DNA of 64,000 nucleotides from Uloborus plumipes (lineage: Eukaryota > Arthropoda > Arachnida > Araneae > Uloboridae), in contig JAXGGA010002390.1 of the NCBI GenBank assembly GCA_038373865.1, positions 59,772 through 123,771 on the forward strand, given 5' to 3'. The notes beneath the pieces were generated by a model, which was not told the origin of the DNA, searched no databases, and was given only the letters and a program-made list of their open reading frames with translations. The position numbers were made by a program, and so were the translations under genes. Positions 48,301 to 58,903 of this stretch are shown piece after piece (the stretch's first letter is position 1; each line of letters starts with the position of its first letter).

Positions 48301-51300
48301 AAAAATTGGTAAAACTAGAAAAAATTGCAGGATATCAAAAAAATGTTATAAAACAATATAATTTTGTACATAATACAAATGAGAGTTAAATCAGAAAATT
48401 AATTTAAAATTTCATTGATATTAATTAAATAATGAAAATGTTTCAAAATAATTCGAGAAAAAAAATTGAAATAGATTGGAAAAACGTCTCAAAACTTGTT
48501 TTTGCTATTCAGTTTTGGAAAAGGAAATAAGTTTTCTAATTCTAGTGTATAAAATTTGATTGAATTTGATGAGTTAACTACTTTATCAACTTTTCATCAT
48601 TGGTTACTTTTTGTTTAATAGGAGTTAAACTATGTTTTCATCTCATTATCTCAGAGCAACAATCAGACATTTTAGCCTCAGAACAGTAGTAAGATAGCTA
48701 GGCCAGTCATATTGTGGGGTCAGGAGTTGAAAATTGCCCCCCCCCCCCCCTCTGATTTTGAGAAATGAATAAGTTTACAAATAAATGGTCATTGCTTTTC
48801 AGTATAATCAACATTGCATTGAATCTTCATTCCTGATTGGATTATCATTAGTGATTTCCCCATTTGAATATCATTCATGTGAAATTTCAAATAGACAGGT
48901 TGAAGTGTAAAAAAGTTTTTTAGCATTTCCAATATTTCAGTAAACAACATAATTTAGTAAACAGTTTATAAACTTCTACAAGATTATTTATGACACATAA
49001 CAAATAACATAATCAGTATAACATACTTAACACATTAGAGGCATAATCATTGGAACATTAGAATTCATAAATTTAAAAACTAAAAGCATGATTGTTTTAT
49101 ATACAGTCAATTCGTGATAACTCGAAGTCTGATAACTCGAATATTACTATAACTCGAATTTCTTATTCGGTCCCGATCCCTTTGTCTTCAATTCTAGGTT
49201 AATTTTCCTCTATGTCTCGAAGTTTACTTCCCTTAACTCGAAGTTTTTTTAAGGTGACTAAACATTTAATAGTTAAAAAGCAGAAAAAATCTTCAAATGA
49301 GAGCATAAAATTTATTTATTCTTCTCTTGTGAAAGGGCGGATCCAGAAACGTTACAAGGGAGGGGCGATTGATTTTTTTGTTCTGATTTGCCCATTCATT
49401 TTGCCATGCATCCTTGTTGACACATGTTGAATCCAAATGTTTTGGTCTAACCATTTCAAAAAATTTCCGGATCAGACGGGGCAATCCCCGCCCTTTCACT
49501 TATATCATCAAAGATCAACTAAAATTGCCTATTTTGAACTTCAAAATCTAAAAACTGTTGGTGAAGAGTCCCTCAAGGGAGGGGCGATCGCCCCCATCGC
49601 CACTCCCTTGTATCCGTCCTTACTCTTGTGTGTGTGTGTGGGGGGGGGGGGGGAATTGATTCAGGGAAAATCTGAAGTCAAAAGAAGATCAGTTGAATCA
49701 ATGTGCAATAAAGGAATAACACCTGTAGTGGTTTTTGCTGTATCATTTGCATTTACTGCGTCTACAAGGAATTTGATTTCTAAAAGTTTTGCTTCTTCAA
49801 TCTTAAATAAATCGTGACAGTGGCATAGGAATTATTAAATTTAAAACGAACGACTTTTAAAGCAGTTGATAAAGAAAATTTCTTTAATGTGAATTTAAGA
49901 AATGTGATTAAAATATTAAGGTTTCCAACGAAGAGTATATACAAACCATGGAAGAAAATGCATCTATTGCCAAGGGAGAACGATACATGAAAAAGCTGTA
50001 ATATTTACTGTTTTTTAAATTATGAAACTGCTCAATGCATCTTCAAATGACGGATCCCTCAAGAATGAAATATGTATAAAAAGAGGGATTTCTTTTTCTT
50101 TTTTGCTTAACGTTTTAATTCAAATTTAACTTGTCAGTTATCTATACATTAATTGAATATTCCAAGTTTTTATTATTAAAATTTTGGAAATCGAAACTAA
50201 TGATAAGTCGAACTTCCGATAAGTCGAAGTTTTTTTTCGGTCCCTTCAAATTCAAGTTATCGAGATCTGACTGTATTATATGTACTTTTTTTTTTCAATG
50301 ATTACCTACCAACTAAAATAATAGGAGCATCTGGACAGTGATGTTTTATTTCTGGATACCATTTTGATGTGACATTTTCAAATGAAGATGGACTAACAAC
50401 ACTGAAGCATACGAGGAAAACATCAGTCTATTGAAAGGAGAAAAGAGAGCAAATAAGTAACTATTGAGCAGTAAGTTACAGTCCCTAAGCTATGGCTAAG
50501 GGGCATACAATACACCGCCAGCTTGGTCCTTCCATCTAGAGACTACAGTTTCATCCTTATTATGGACTCATCAGGCTGGAATAGGAAGTAACCCAGCTGG
50601 AAGCATATACAGTCGACGCTCGTTATAACGACCACACGTTATAAAGACCATCCTAATATAACGACCGGTGAGAAAAACCCCAACTGTATCCCAATATACT
50701 CTATGTTCTACCTCTTATAGCGACCACTCGTTATAAAGACCGTTTTCTGTAGGACGGAGATGGTCGTTATATCGAGCCTCGACTGTATCATCTAATAGAA
50801 GCGAAAACCTAGTAGCTAATGTAAAATTAGCACATCGTCAAGAGACGCAGCAAGTGTTTGGTACAACTCAAAAATTTAAGTCAAAACTTGAGTATGAAGT
50901 AGCAATTTATTGTCCCTAAGCCAAAGCTAATGCAGAAAAACATATACATCAAATAACAAAGCATACTGAATAAAAATCAAAGAACAGATATAAAAAAAAG
51001 TTTAATTTTTACCATCTCAATCATAAGATATCAATTATATTAATTTTAACCAAACTCTTGCAGCGTTTAACTTTCATCCTGCTTTACTTGTTATTTAATC
51101 TCTAAATGACTTTCTTCACTTGAGATTAAAACCAGCTTTTATATTAGTTTGAAATTTTTTGCTTCATCTGAGTCTCATTGTTCTTGATCACACAGTTGCA
51201 TCTTTGGGTGGGCAAAAGTGATTTTTCCATTTCACACATAAAAACCTGTCAAAACAGGATTTTATCTACTAAGAACTACCATAAACTGTACCATGTGGTC

Positions 51301-54300
51301 ACAAGGTTCAGATTGGATACGAAAGACGCAAATACAAACCTAAGGGCAGATCTAGCTTTTGGTTCTGCGGGAGGAGGAGGAGGCAAAAATGTCATTTTGG
51401 GGCTACAAAGTGTCTAGGACTTTTTTTTTTTAATGGAACCTTTAATTACATTTTGTTCCTGGGGGAAAAGGGGGATCATGACCCCCAATCCCCCTGCTTG
51501 CATATAGATACACATATTAACTATTTTTAGCATAACTTGGAAGATGTAATCAATGGTCATGTTTAATGACTAGTGGAATAATTTGAACAAAATTTTTAAT
51601 TTCATCCTACAATTGAGACAGTGAAATATGTTGCACTTTGAGGTTTACAATGCTTGAGACATGCATTTCTTATTTTTATTATTTTTTAACTTTTATATAT
51701 CATCACATATTTGCCTTTTGACTGTATATCTTTCCCTTGCAGTAATTTCCACATTGAAAAAGTGTAAGACTAATTTTTTACTTAAATAACAAATAATGTT
51801 GAAGACTTTTTTTTTCTTACTTTTAATATCTCAGATATCTACTTAAGTTATAAACTTTATTCTTGTCTACATTCATTCCCAGAGGCCAAAATTGGACAAG
51901 ACTGATTTTATCTAAGCCAGCCTAAAACCAGTTTTATCCATGGATTAGTCCCCCACTGGCCAAAACTCATTAAATCCCGGCTTGGTCACCTCTCAACTCC
52001 TCATGCATGAGACATGACAAGAAACCAGGGTTGGCCAAAGCGAGCCCAGCCCGAAAAAGCCCAGCCGGGTTTTTTCGGGTGGGCCCACTTGAAAACACCC
52101 ACTATGTCGGCAAAGTGGGTTTTTTCAAAATTTATTGCATATTGAAAACTATTTTAGAAAAAAACTAAATATTATGAATATTTTGATCCATACTTTGCAT
52201 TGAAATTGGTATTGATCAATTTAGTTATAATATTTTGTTTGTTATAATATTTAGTCTTGGTCAGTACCCGGTACAGAAATTGCCATCATCCTTTCCTGAC
52301 AGTTTATGAGGTATTAAAAATAAAACTGCCCGTGAATATCACTTATTTGGTTGTTCTTAAATACTTAAAAGATCAAAAAGCAATAATTATTTCAATCTAT
52401 AAATTCAATCGAAAGTTTCAATTCGAAAAATTCAATATTACAATGCTTTTCCAAATTTGTTGAAGACTTTTTAGGAGGTCACAGTGACCTCTCTTCAGGG
52501 CTCCCCTGATTTTATGACGCGTAAAAGTAAGTGTACAATGTTCGAATAGAGAATGATATTAAATTGATTCTTGAAAAAACCTGAAAACCTCAGGTGTTTG
52601 ATAAAAAAACCCAGGCGGGTTGGGTTTTTCAAAAAAAAAACTGGGTTTTTTTAACCCCTTTTTTTTCAAAAAATACACCATCTCCTTTATACATATTCAA
52701 CAATGTTAAATTTAACAAATTACGAGATGACGTATGTGAAACTGTACAAAACAACCCACATGGGTAAACATTCAATTCTGGTATATACACATGAAAAATA
52801 ATTTTGGTTAATAATAATTTAAAATGAAAATCTAAGTAAAATATTTACATAAAGGTAATGGAAAAAATAAACAAATAAATTTAATAAATAAATGAAAAAA
52901 AAAGAATTTGAAAAAAAAAAAAAAAAAAAGTAATTAAAGGAATAAATAAAATCTAAAAAAACAAAAACTAAAAAAAAAAAAAAAAAATTTACTTATATAA
53001 AAATAATAAAACATTATAATTGAAGAAAAGAAAAAGAAAAAAAATAGATAAATAAATAAATAACAGAAGAAAGAACAAAAAAAAAGGTGCAGTTAATAGC
53101 ATTGACGTTAAGAATTAAAAAAATATATATTTTTTTAAAAATTGCAGAAAGGAATTTTTACCTGAGGATACGATAATGGCCTGAGTCTATCATAATCTTC
53201 CTGACCAGCAGTATCCCACAGTCCTAAACTGACAGGGATTCCATCACACATCATGGCTGCAGAATAATTATCAAATCTGGAAAGGGGAAAAAAAGCCAAC
53301 GTGAGCAAAATAAATTGAGGAATAGTTACTGGCAGTTAGAAGACTACAAGTAGCTTTCATGAAAATGCTCATTATTCTTTATGAGGAACTACAATAGTAC
53401 AAGGCTTTAGTAATTTGAAATATTTAGCGAAAGTAAAATTAAAAATAACGTATTATTGAGCAAAACTTGCAAACATTTTTCTTTTTAATTTTACTTGTAC
53501 ACACAAAGGTATTTATTTATTTTGTATTTAGCTGAACTATATTATCAGGAGATTTGCTAATAAAGTACTTTAGCATGCACAAATTGAGAAAAAGTTAAAG
53601 GCAATTAGAAAACTACAGTGGCTTTAGTGAAAATTCTCAAAATTCTACATGAGAAACAAAAAGAATAAGAAATTCAGTAATTCCAAATATTTAGCTTAAG
53701 TATTTCCTCAGGAGATTTAGTGAATTTCAATTACATCAGCAAAACTAAGTAGCATTTTTTTTTCTTCAACTTTTCGACTGCGGAGAAAATCGGTTTGATG
53801 AAAAAAGGCTATGCCGCAAAACTGCTTACTGTAACTGTAAATTGTACTACAATTTATTAAATGCTAAAAATATTACACCATAGCAATTTCTTCAATCCAC
53901 AATAAATTAAAATAGTTTACTGTTTTAAAAAAATCAAAATTTTCAGCAACTTACTTGATGCTTTTACATTAAAATAACGTACAACAGAGTAATTGACTTT
54001 TAATTTTGCTAAATTATGCTCATTGATGAAATCAAATCAACTGAACATTACTTTTCAAGATGTATGTATGTATATATATATTATACCTATTAATAAAAAT
54101 AATATATATAAATACACTCAGGCACATTGAAAATAGCGACCCAAGAAGAAAGCATCGGATTGAAATGAAATTTAATACACATAATGATACAGATGAGAGG
54201 TTCACTTGATCTCAAAATCAAGACAATTGAACGAATACAGGGTGTGCAAGGACACACATACAGAGCAACTTCGATAGCGCGTTGGACCACCTCTAGCTGC

Positions 54301-56124
54301 AATTCATGCCGCCATACGGCCCGGCATTGAGTTGATTAGACGCCTGATGTTGTCCTGAGGCAGACGGGCCCACAAATTTGTAACAGCCAACTCCAAATCA
54401 CTCACAGAGTGACACGATGGCATCTGACGTTTTAGCTGATCCCACACATACTCTAAAGGGGATAAGTCGGGGGAGCGGGCCGGCCATGGAAGAGTCTGAA
54501 AATGACGTAGGAAGTCTTGAGCAACTCTTGCTGTATGCGGACGAGCATTATCTTGCTGGAAAATTGCCCCTGGGAGACCATTTAGGAAAGGTCCTACATG
54601 GGGTCGAAGAATGTTATCAACGTACCGTTGGCCGGTTAAGTTTCCACGCATCACAATTAGATTGGACCGGCTATCATAGGATATGGCCCCCCCAGACCAT
54701 TACACCAGCTGTGCGGGCAATGTGACGTAGAACAGTGTGGGAGGAATTGTACCGCTCAGCTGGGCGCCTCCACACCGGTATACGGTTATCATCAGTCCCT
54801 AAAACAAACCTAGACTCATTACTAAACACAACTTTTTGCCAATCTGTGATATTCCACAATTGATATAGCCTTATACCGGTGTGGAGGCGCCCAGCTGAGC
54901 GGTACAATTCCTCCCACGCTGTTCTACGTCACATTGCCCGCACAGCTGGTGTAATGGTCTGGGGGGCCATATCCTATGATAGCCGGTCCAATCTAATTGT
55001 GATGCGTGGAAACTTAACCGGCCAACGGTACGTTGATAACATTCTTCGACCCCATGTAGGACCTTTCCTAAATGGTCTCCCAGGGGCAATTTTCCAGCAA
55101 GATAATGCTCGTCCGCATACAGCAAGAGTTGCTCAAGACTTCCTACGTCATTTTCAGACTCTTCCATGGCCGGCCCGCTCCCCCGACTTATCCCCTTTAG
55201 AGCATGTGTGGGATCAGGTAAAACGTCAGATGCCGTCGTGTCACTCTGTGCGTGATTTGGAGTTGGCTGTTACAAATTTGTGGGCCCATCTGCCTCAGGA
55301 CAACATCAGGCGTCTAATCAACTCAATGCCGGGCCGTATGGCGGCATGAATTTTAGCTAGAGGTGGTCCAACGCGCTATTGAAGTTGCTCTGTATGTGTG
55401 TCCTTGCACACCCTGTATTCGTTCAATTGTCTTGATTTTAAGATCAAGTGAACCTCTCATCTGTATCATTATGTGTATTAAATTTCATTTCAATCCGATG
55501 CTTTCTTCTTGGGTCGCTATTTTCAATGTGCCTGAGTGTATATATAATATATACTGTCAGCCACCCTTAAACAAATACCGTCAGTTCCAAGAAATACTAT
55601 TCAATTAAGTGTGGTAATTGTTAAAGCGGAGATCTTTAACATTGCCTCTATGGCATGGGAAACATTAGGTTCCGAAATATTTTTTTCGTATATGAGGGGT
55701 ATTCAATAATCCGTTACCCGATTAAGCGGGGCCGACAGTATATATATATAATTACAGGAAAAACAACATAGATAAATGATTGTTATTTTTCTTCCTTTTT
55801 AAATTTATTTTGAGACACATCAGTTAACACTGATATGGAGTTAAAATATGCCGGGGAACATTTATTTTAAGTAAGTGATTTAGGACTAAACTTGATAATA
55901 TGGAAAATAATTTTCATAAATAAAGAATAAACTAAAATTCTCTGCATTAAAAAATATGAGAGAAGATAAAAAATATATACTGACACTGTTGGAACATATT
56001 CTCCAGGAAAACTGTCTGTTGTGTAAGATATTAACATGCAGGTTTTACCGACTGTTCCATCACCAACCACAACGCATTTTATTGGCCGTCCAGATGATAC
56101 ACTACCTGCCGGCACCCTCTGCAT
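45264..56124 (-). CDS. Mtl: Mtl/Mig-2-like Rho-family GTPase, five coding exons
   Basis: Coding exons on the minus strand: 56124-55985, 53276-53162, 50427-50310, 48013-47853 and 45341-45264. All introns are GT-AG and the phases match. The product has 203 residues: P-loop GDGTVGKT at 21-28, switch I with YVPTVFDNY around Thr46, DTAGQE at 68-73, TKID at 126-129 and ECSAL at 167-171. It ends in a basic tail and the CaaX box CKLV, so it is probably prenylated and membrane-bound. It should cycle between GTP and GDP to steer actin, as Rac-type GTPases do in cell migration and axon guidance. An 11-residue N-terminal extension and Thr24 (Ala in Rac1) favour Mtl/mig-2 over Rac1 or Cdc42; this is a family judgement without alignment. 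All catalytic residues are present. Every intron carries transposon insertions. Confidence 0.95.
45605..46385 (+). mobile_element. hAT element in intron 4, internally deleted
   Basis: Ends CAGAGGCGGCTC and GATCCGCCTCTG, flanked by a perfect 8-bp duplication AATATGCA (45597-45604 and 46386-46393). It still carries pieces of transposase (45698-46193). It interrupts an older repeat whose other copies lie at about 60730-61040 and 62412-62725. Confidence 0.93.
45698..46193 (+). pseudogene. hAT transposase, C-terminal remnant
   Basis: Two frames separated by stop codons near 45938. The first (about 80 codons) reads [17 protein letters not shown]. The second (65 codons) reads [20 protein letters not shown], then [20 protein letters not shown] and [10 protein letters not shown]. 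This is the hAT C-terminal dimerisation domain, with its S..ERSFS.LK..K..LRS.M...RL..L motif. The DNA-binding finger and catalytic core are missing. The reading direction opposes the host gene. Confidence 0.88.
46624..47369. mobile_element. hAT MITE in intron 4, 746 bp
   Basis: Ends CAGAGACGTGCCGTC and GACAGCACATGCCTG, flanked by a perfect 8-bp duplication GTAATAAT (46616-46623 and 47370-47377). GTAGGCA/TGCCTAC steps lie at both ends. No transposase motif is visible. Confidence 0.92.
47440..47699 (+). repeat. LTR 3' fragment related to the solo LTR at 13352
   Basis: Shares GCTGGATGTTTAG, TGTAAATAA and GTTTGAAGGTGC segments with 13800-13965 and ends CTAACA followed by ATAT. The 5' part cannot be followed, so this is a truncated or older copy. 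Confidence 0.65.
47853..48013 (-). CDS. Mtl: Mtl-like GTPase coding exon 4
   Basis: Completes Gly125 and encodes residues 126-178. It holds the TKID guanine-specificity motif, the Rho-type insert helix region, and [12 protein letters not shown]. The acceptor is TTTTTAG and the donor GTAACT. Confidence 0.95.
48072..48128. repeat. 19-bp perfect hairpin beside exon 4
   Basis: AAAGTACTTAATATAAAAC (48072-48090) pairs exactly with 48110-48128 across a 19-nt loop. It lies about 60 bp upstream of the exon 4 acceptor in transcript sense. GATCATTAGATTT is repeated just beyond it (48127-48185). Confidence 0.8.
48247..48760 (+). repeat. dispersed repeat E (copies at 60177 and 61860)
   Basis: Starts AGGGTTGGGCATTTTG and shares AACTAGAAAAAATTGC, TTCATTGATATTAATTA-like and GTGGGGTCAGGAG segments with 60177-60690 and 61860-62375. 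It ends at a C-rich run. AGGGTTGGGC resembles hAT MITE ends, but no duplication was found. Confidence 0.7.
49104..50273. mobile_element. pogo/Tigger-type element in intron 3
   Basis: Ends CAGTCAATTCGTGATAACTC and the complement of CAGTCAGATCTCGATAACTT, flanked by TA (49102-49103 and 50274-50275). ATAACTCGA steps are repeated inside both ends, as in other pogo relatives. No transposase motif is readable. A hAT MITE (49332-49622) is nested inside. Confidence 0.85.
49332..49622. mobile_element. hAT MITE of the CAGGGGCGGAT group, 291 bp
   Basis: AAAGGGCGGATCCAG at the left and TATCCGTCCTTA at the right, flanked by a perfect 8-bp duplication CTCTTGTG (49324-49331 and 49623-49630). The orientation is opposite to the copies at 24184 and 32106. 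It is followed by a GT/G tract. Confidence 0.9.
50310..50427 (-). CDS. Mtl: Mtl-like GTPase coding exon 3
   Basis: Encodes residues 86-124 plus one base of codon 125: [16 protein letters not shown] through [12 protein letters not shown]. The acceptor is CAATAG and the donor GTAGGT. Confidence 0.95.
50610..50785. mobile_element. pogo MITE in intron 2, 176 bp
   Basis: Ends CAGTCGACGCTCGTTATAAC and the complement of CAGTCGAGGCTCGATATAAC, flanked by TA (50608-50609 and 50786-50787). TTATAACGACC steps recur internally. Confidence 0.92.
52027..52690. repeat. probable hAT MITE with GGGTTTTTT-rich ends, decayed
   Basis: Starts CAGGGTTGGCCAAAGCGAGC and has CCCAGCCCG/CGGGTTGGGTTTTT steps at both sides, but the right terminus is lost in poly(T)/poly(A). 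The interior carries an AGGTCACAGTGACCT palindrome at 52476-52490, as in 22044-22763. Confidence 0.5.
53162..53276 (-). CDS. Mtl: Mtl-like GTPase coding exon 2
   Basis: Begins after TTTCCAG, completes Val47 and encodes residues 48-85, from FDNYSA through [20 protein letters not shown] to Gln85. The donor is GTAAAA. It contains the effector edge and all of switch II. Confidence 0.95.
54304..54907 (-). pseudogene. Tc1-type transposase fragment, minus arm
   Basis: The minus frame reads [27 protein letters not shown], then after one frameshift near 54690 [27 protein letters not shown] and [13 protein letters not shown]. These are DDE transposase motifs with the second Asp (QQDN) and the Glu (SPLEYVW) in place, 34 residues apart. 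The first catalytic Asp, normally in VVFSDESRF, is Asn here. The N-terminal helix-turn-helix region is missing. It cannot be active. Confidence 0.9.
54879..55349 (+). pseudogene. Tc1-type transposase fragment, plus arm
   Basis: About 156 codons open from a Met in [11 protein letters not shown] through [41 protein letters not shown] and [11 protein letters not shown] to a stop. The same DD34E C-terminal half as the minus arm, without its frameshift, but it lacks the DNA-binding domain and the first catalytic Asp. It is an inverted duplicate rather than a gene. Confidence 0.9.
55554..55738. mobile_element. TA-flanked MITE in intron 1, 185 bp
   Basis: Ends CTGTCAGCCACCCTTAAAC and the complement of CTGTCGGCCCCGCTTAAT, flanked by TA (55552-55553 and 55739-55740). 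It lies 14 bp beyond the Tc1 foldback in an AT dinucleotide tract. Confidence 0.75.
55985..56124 (-). CDS. Mtl: Mtl-like GTPase coding exon 1
   Basis: Encodes residues 1-46 plus two bases of codon 47, from the ATG to YVPT, including the P-loop. The donor is GTCAGT. A polypyrimidine tract and CAG precede the ATG (acceptor candidates opening exons at 56143 or 56133), so this may be the second transcribed exon. Confidence 0.95.
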
Positions 56125-56162
56125 TAGAAAAATCTGAGGAAATCTGGAAATGAAAAAGTTTA

Positions 56163-57025
56163 ATGCAATATATCAGCCATTATGCGACAAGACATTTAAT
56201 TAAATGGCTAAACATATCGTTATCCCTTTTCTTAATAGCACTGATGCAACTAATTGTACGCACAGCCAGCACAAGTAGTTCTAATACTTCAAATGGTGTT
56301 CACAAGCACAACTCTATGGGGCTTGAGAGGGGGGAGCCCGAGCACCCCGACTGGGGCTCCCCAACAATTTGTGTGTCTTTTTTTAAGCCGTGTAACGAGT
56401 GCTTTATCTGAGGAAAAGTTTTTTTCATTTTACTTATTTTTGGCAATTTGTAGACCTTCTTTAAACTCAGATATAAAAGAGAAGACCCTATTTAAGATAC
56501 TAAACAATGCTCTTGAATGCCTAGCCTTGCCTTTTTAGGATTTAAGAGAACTGCTAGTTGGATTTAGATTTACAGCCACGAGTAATATGTGTCCACTTTT
56601 CACTCAACGGTGCTCCGTATCTACGACAACGTATGGATTAACTGGTTGAAGAACGCTCTATGGGTACGTCCACAGCAAAGGAAACTTTTTTCTGAAAATT
56701 TTTTTTTTCAGGAAAACTCAAGTGTTATACATCATTTTAATCCTCAAAAATTGATGTTTCCAAAAATGTAACTTACATTTCCATAGAAACAAATCTTCAA
56801 AGCAAATTTAATGGGAGTTAGGGCTAATCAACTTCTTTTACGCAAAAGCTTAAAATGTTGATTCTATAAAACTGGCTAGGGTTCCCCCTTTTGTTCAGAA
56901 AATTAAAGAACTTTGTATTTAATTTAGAAGAGTATAATCTTATCTGTCATATGTACACAGTTAAAACATTTTTATCATTAATTTATCTGAATTATAAGTG
57001 CCTAATTAGTAGTTGATATATGCAT
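56163..57025. other. upstream flank of the GTPase coding region, no exon recognised
   Basis: AT-rich with a GC-richer patch (GAGGGGGGAGCCCGAGC...GGCTCCCC, about 56328-56362) forming a weak inverted repeat. Three overlapping frames have no family resemblance. A 5' UTR intron would cover this region if the acceptor upstream of the ATG is used. Confidence 0.4.
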
Positions 57026-58727
57026 GTCACAAGAGTAACAAATAGATCTAAAAGTTTTAATTTTGAAAAAACTATTCAAAATTTTTACTTTAAACTTCAT
57101 ATACTCTGATTTGATAATATCAGAAACATTTTACACTAGATATTTCATTTTTGTAATCCATAGATTAGGCCCTAGGATGATGTCACAAGAGTAACAATTG
57201 ACTGTCACAAGAGTAACATTTTTTTCTGATTAGGTTGTTTACTAAATAATATCAAAACAAAAACTAAATAGTCTCAAAATAAAAACCTAAACTAATCCTT
57301 CAAGTTGAGTTGTTGCATTTTGGTCAGAATAATTCTGGAGTACTTTTAATTATACATTTAATCACTCATTAACTCTTAATTTAATCACTCATTAACTCTT
57401 AATTATTTAAAAAAAAAAACCTGATGAACACAGTATTTGGTATAAGATGAAATAATAGCTAATGTTAATGCTCCTACCTTGATTAACTCTCGAGGATTTT
57501 TATAAAATGTAATTGTTTTTTTTATTATTCACTAGCTTAATACCCGGCGTTGCCCGGGTGCTTATTAATACAACATAGCATTCAGGGAAAAAAAGTTTGA
57601 GAGAGTTCTATTCATATGGGTATAAAATAATTTGCATCAATCTGTCTCTTAAGTACAAACTTTGAAAAAGACTAAAATATTACAGAAAGTTTACAGAAAA
57701 ATAGTCTTATCAAAAGGTGAAAATTAAAGATAAATGTTGTCTGTGTTTTACCGCGTCCACTGGCATGAAATATATGCACATGGAAGTAAAAAAATTGCAT
57801 CAATTTCACCCGCAAAATTTAAAATATTAACTTTTCTCTATTAATTGTTCCCACCTACAAAGTAAAAATTATTATAACTCAGAAATAAATCTATTTCTCG
57901 TTCTGAAGGCTTATCTCCATTACAGACGCAACTGTCGTCGCATTGCAAATTTGAAATTCAAATCCGTGATTCTTTTTATAAAGTCCACATGAATTATGAT
58001 TGTTTTTTACTTATTTCAATGCTAAAAGGAAATAGGTGAGCCTTAAATTGAAAATTCATTACTTTAATCGTAATCATTGTTGGAAAATACTCATATTTAA
58101 AAATCTTAAATTTCATCAATTTGAATGCTAAAAGGCCTATCTCGATTACAATATAAATAGGCTAGATTCCTATAAAAGGGTCCTTTTTTGACAAAAAACT
58201 TAAATTTGAGCTTTTTAGATTTTTTAAAATTTCAAGACCCCGCCTATGAGAATTCTAGGGCATCAAGAACCTCTGTGTCAAGTTTGATGAAAATCTGACG
58301 CAAACTGTGGATTTGTATAGAGAACAAGTATATATACATACACTCATTTTTATAGATATAGATTAAGATTTTCATGGCCTTTTAAATGTAATAAATGTTA
58401 AAAAATTCTTTCATATGAAAATAAATGTATCAAAACATAAATTTAGTGTCTTAAAAAGTATATCAAACTTTACATTTGTCCAGAACTTTTGTTTTGGACA
58501 AATTGTCACAAGAGTAACGTCACAAGAGTAACACTCTGTTTTTTACTAAAGCCAATATAATTAATTAACTTGTAATCAGATTACTTTAATATTACACTAA
58601 TTTTAAAGAGTTATAATACCTCTGATAAATCTTTAAATTTCATTCTATTATTCCTGTACAATTCACAGGATTTTTAGCTCAAACTTAAAATTTCAAATTT
58701 GCCTTTTCCAGTGGTCACAAGAGTAAC
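57026..58727 (+). repeat. phrase module 4: six copies of GTCACAAGAGTAAC
   Basis: Exact copies at 57026-57039, 57182-57195, 57204-57217, 58505-58518, 58519-58532 (directly abutting) and 58714-58727, all on the plus strand. An unrelated insertion (57531-58366) splits the module. Without it the module is about 870 bp. Sequence between copies is AT-rich and not repeated. Confidence 0.8.
57531..58366 (-). mobile_element. retroposon-like insertion with GCCCGGGTA-type end
   Basis: The plus-strand left boundary is ACTAGCTTAATACCCGGCGT and the right boundary a TATAGATATAGATTAAGA tract. TTTGATGAAAATCTGACG followed by a microsatellite-like ATACATACAC tail resembles the 3' end of many arthropod LINE-like repeats. 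No coding sequence remains. Boundaries are approximate. Confidence 0.5.
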
Positions 58728-58903
58728 AAAAGTTTAATTAATCACCTTGGAAAGGTGACCAAACCGTTGGTCCAGTACCCCCAGAGGTACTAATTAACTT
58801 GGAGAAAGTTGTGAAGGTTACACAGTAGGGTGGGCCGAAATTGATTTTTTTTTTTTTTTTATAATTCGATGATGGGTAAAGCGATAAAGATGTCATTGGG
58901 TGG

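Larger units (their letters stand above)
54115..55538. mobile_element. foldback Tc1-type element in intron 1
   Basis: Ends CACTCAGGCACATTGAAAAT and the complement, flanked by TA (54113-54114 and 55539-55540). Arms of about 667 bp (54115-54781 and 54872-55538) are nearly identical inverted copies of the 3' half of a Tc1 element, joined through about 90 bp of upstream transposase sequence. Both arms encode the same transposase fragment in opposite directions. Confidence 0.92.

Noticed and set aside
54879..55349. Intact transposase gene
   Set aside because: It lacks the DNA-binding domain and first catalytic Asp and is mirrored in the opposite arm.
45264..56124. Assignment as Rac1, Cdc42 or RhoA
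   Set aside because: The 11-residue extension, Thr in the P-loop and the wording of exons 2-4 fit the Mtl/mig-2 group better; this remains a judgement without alignment.
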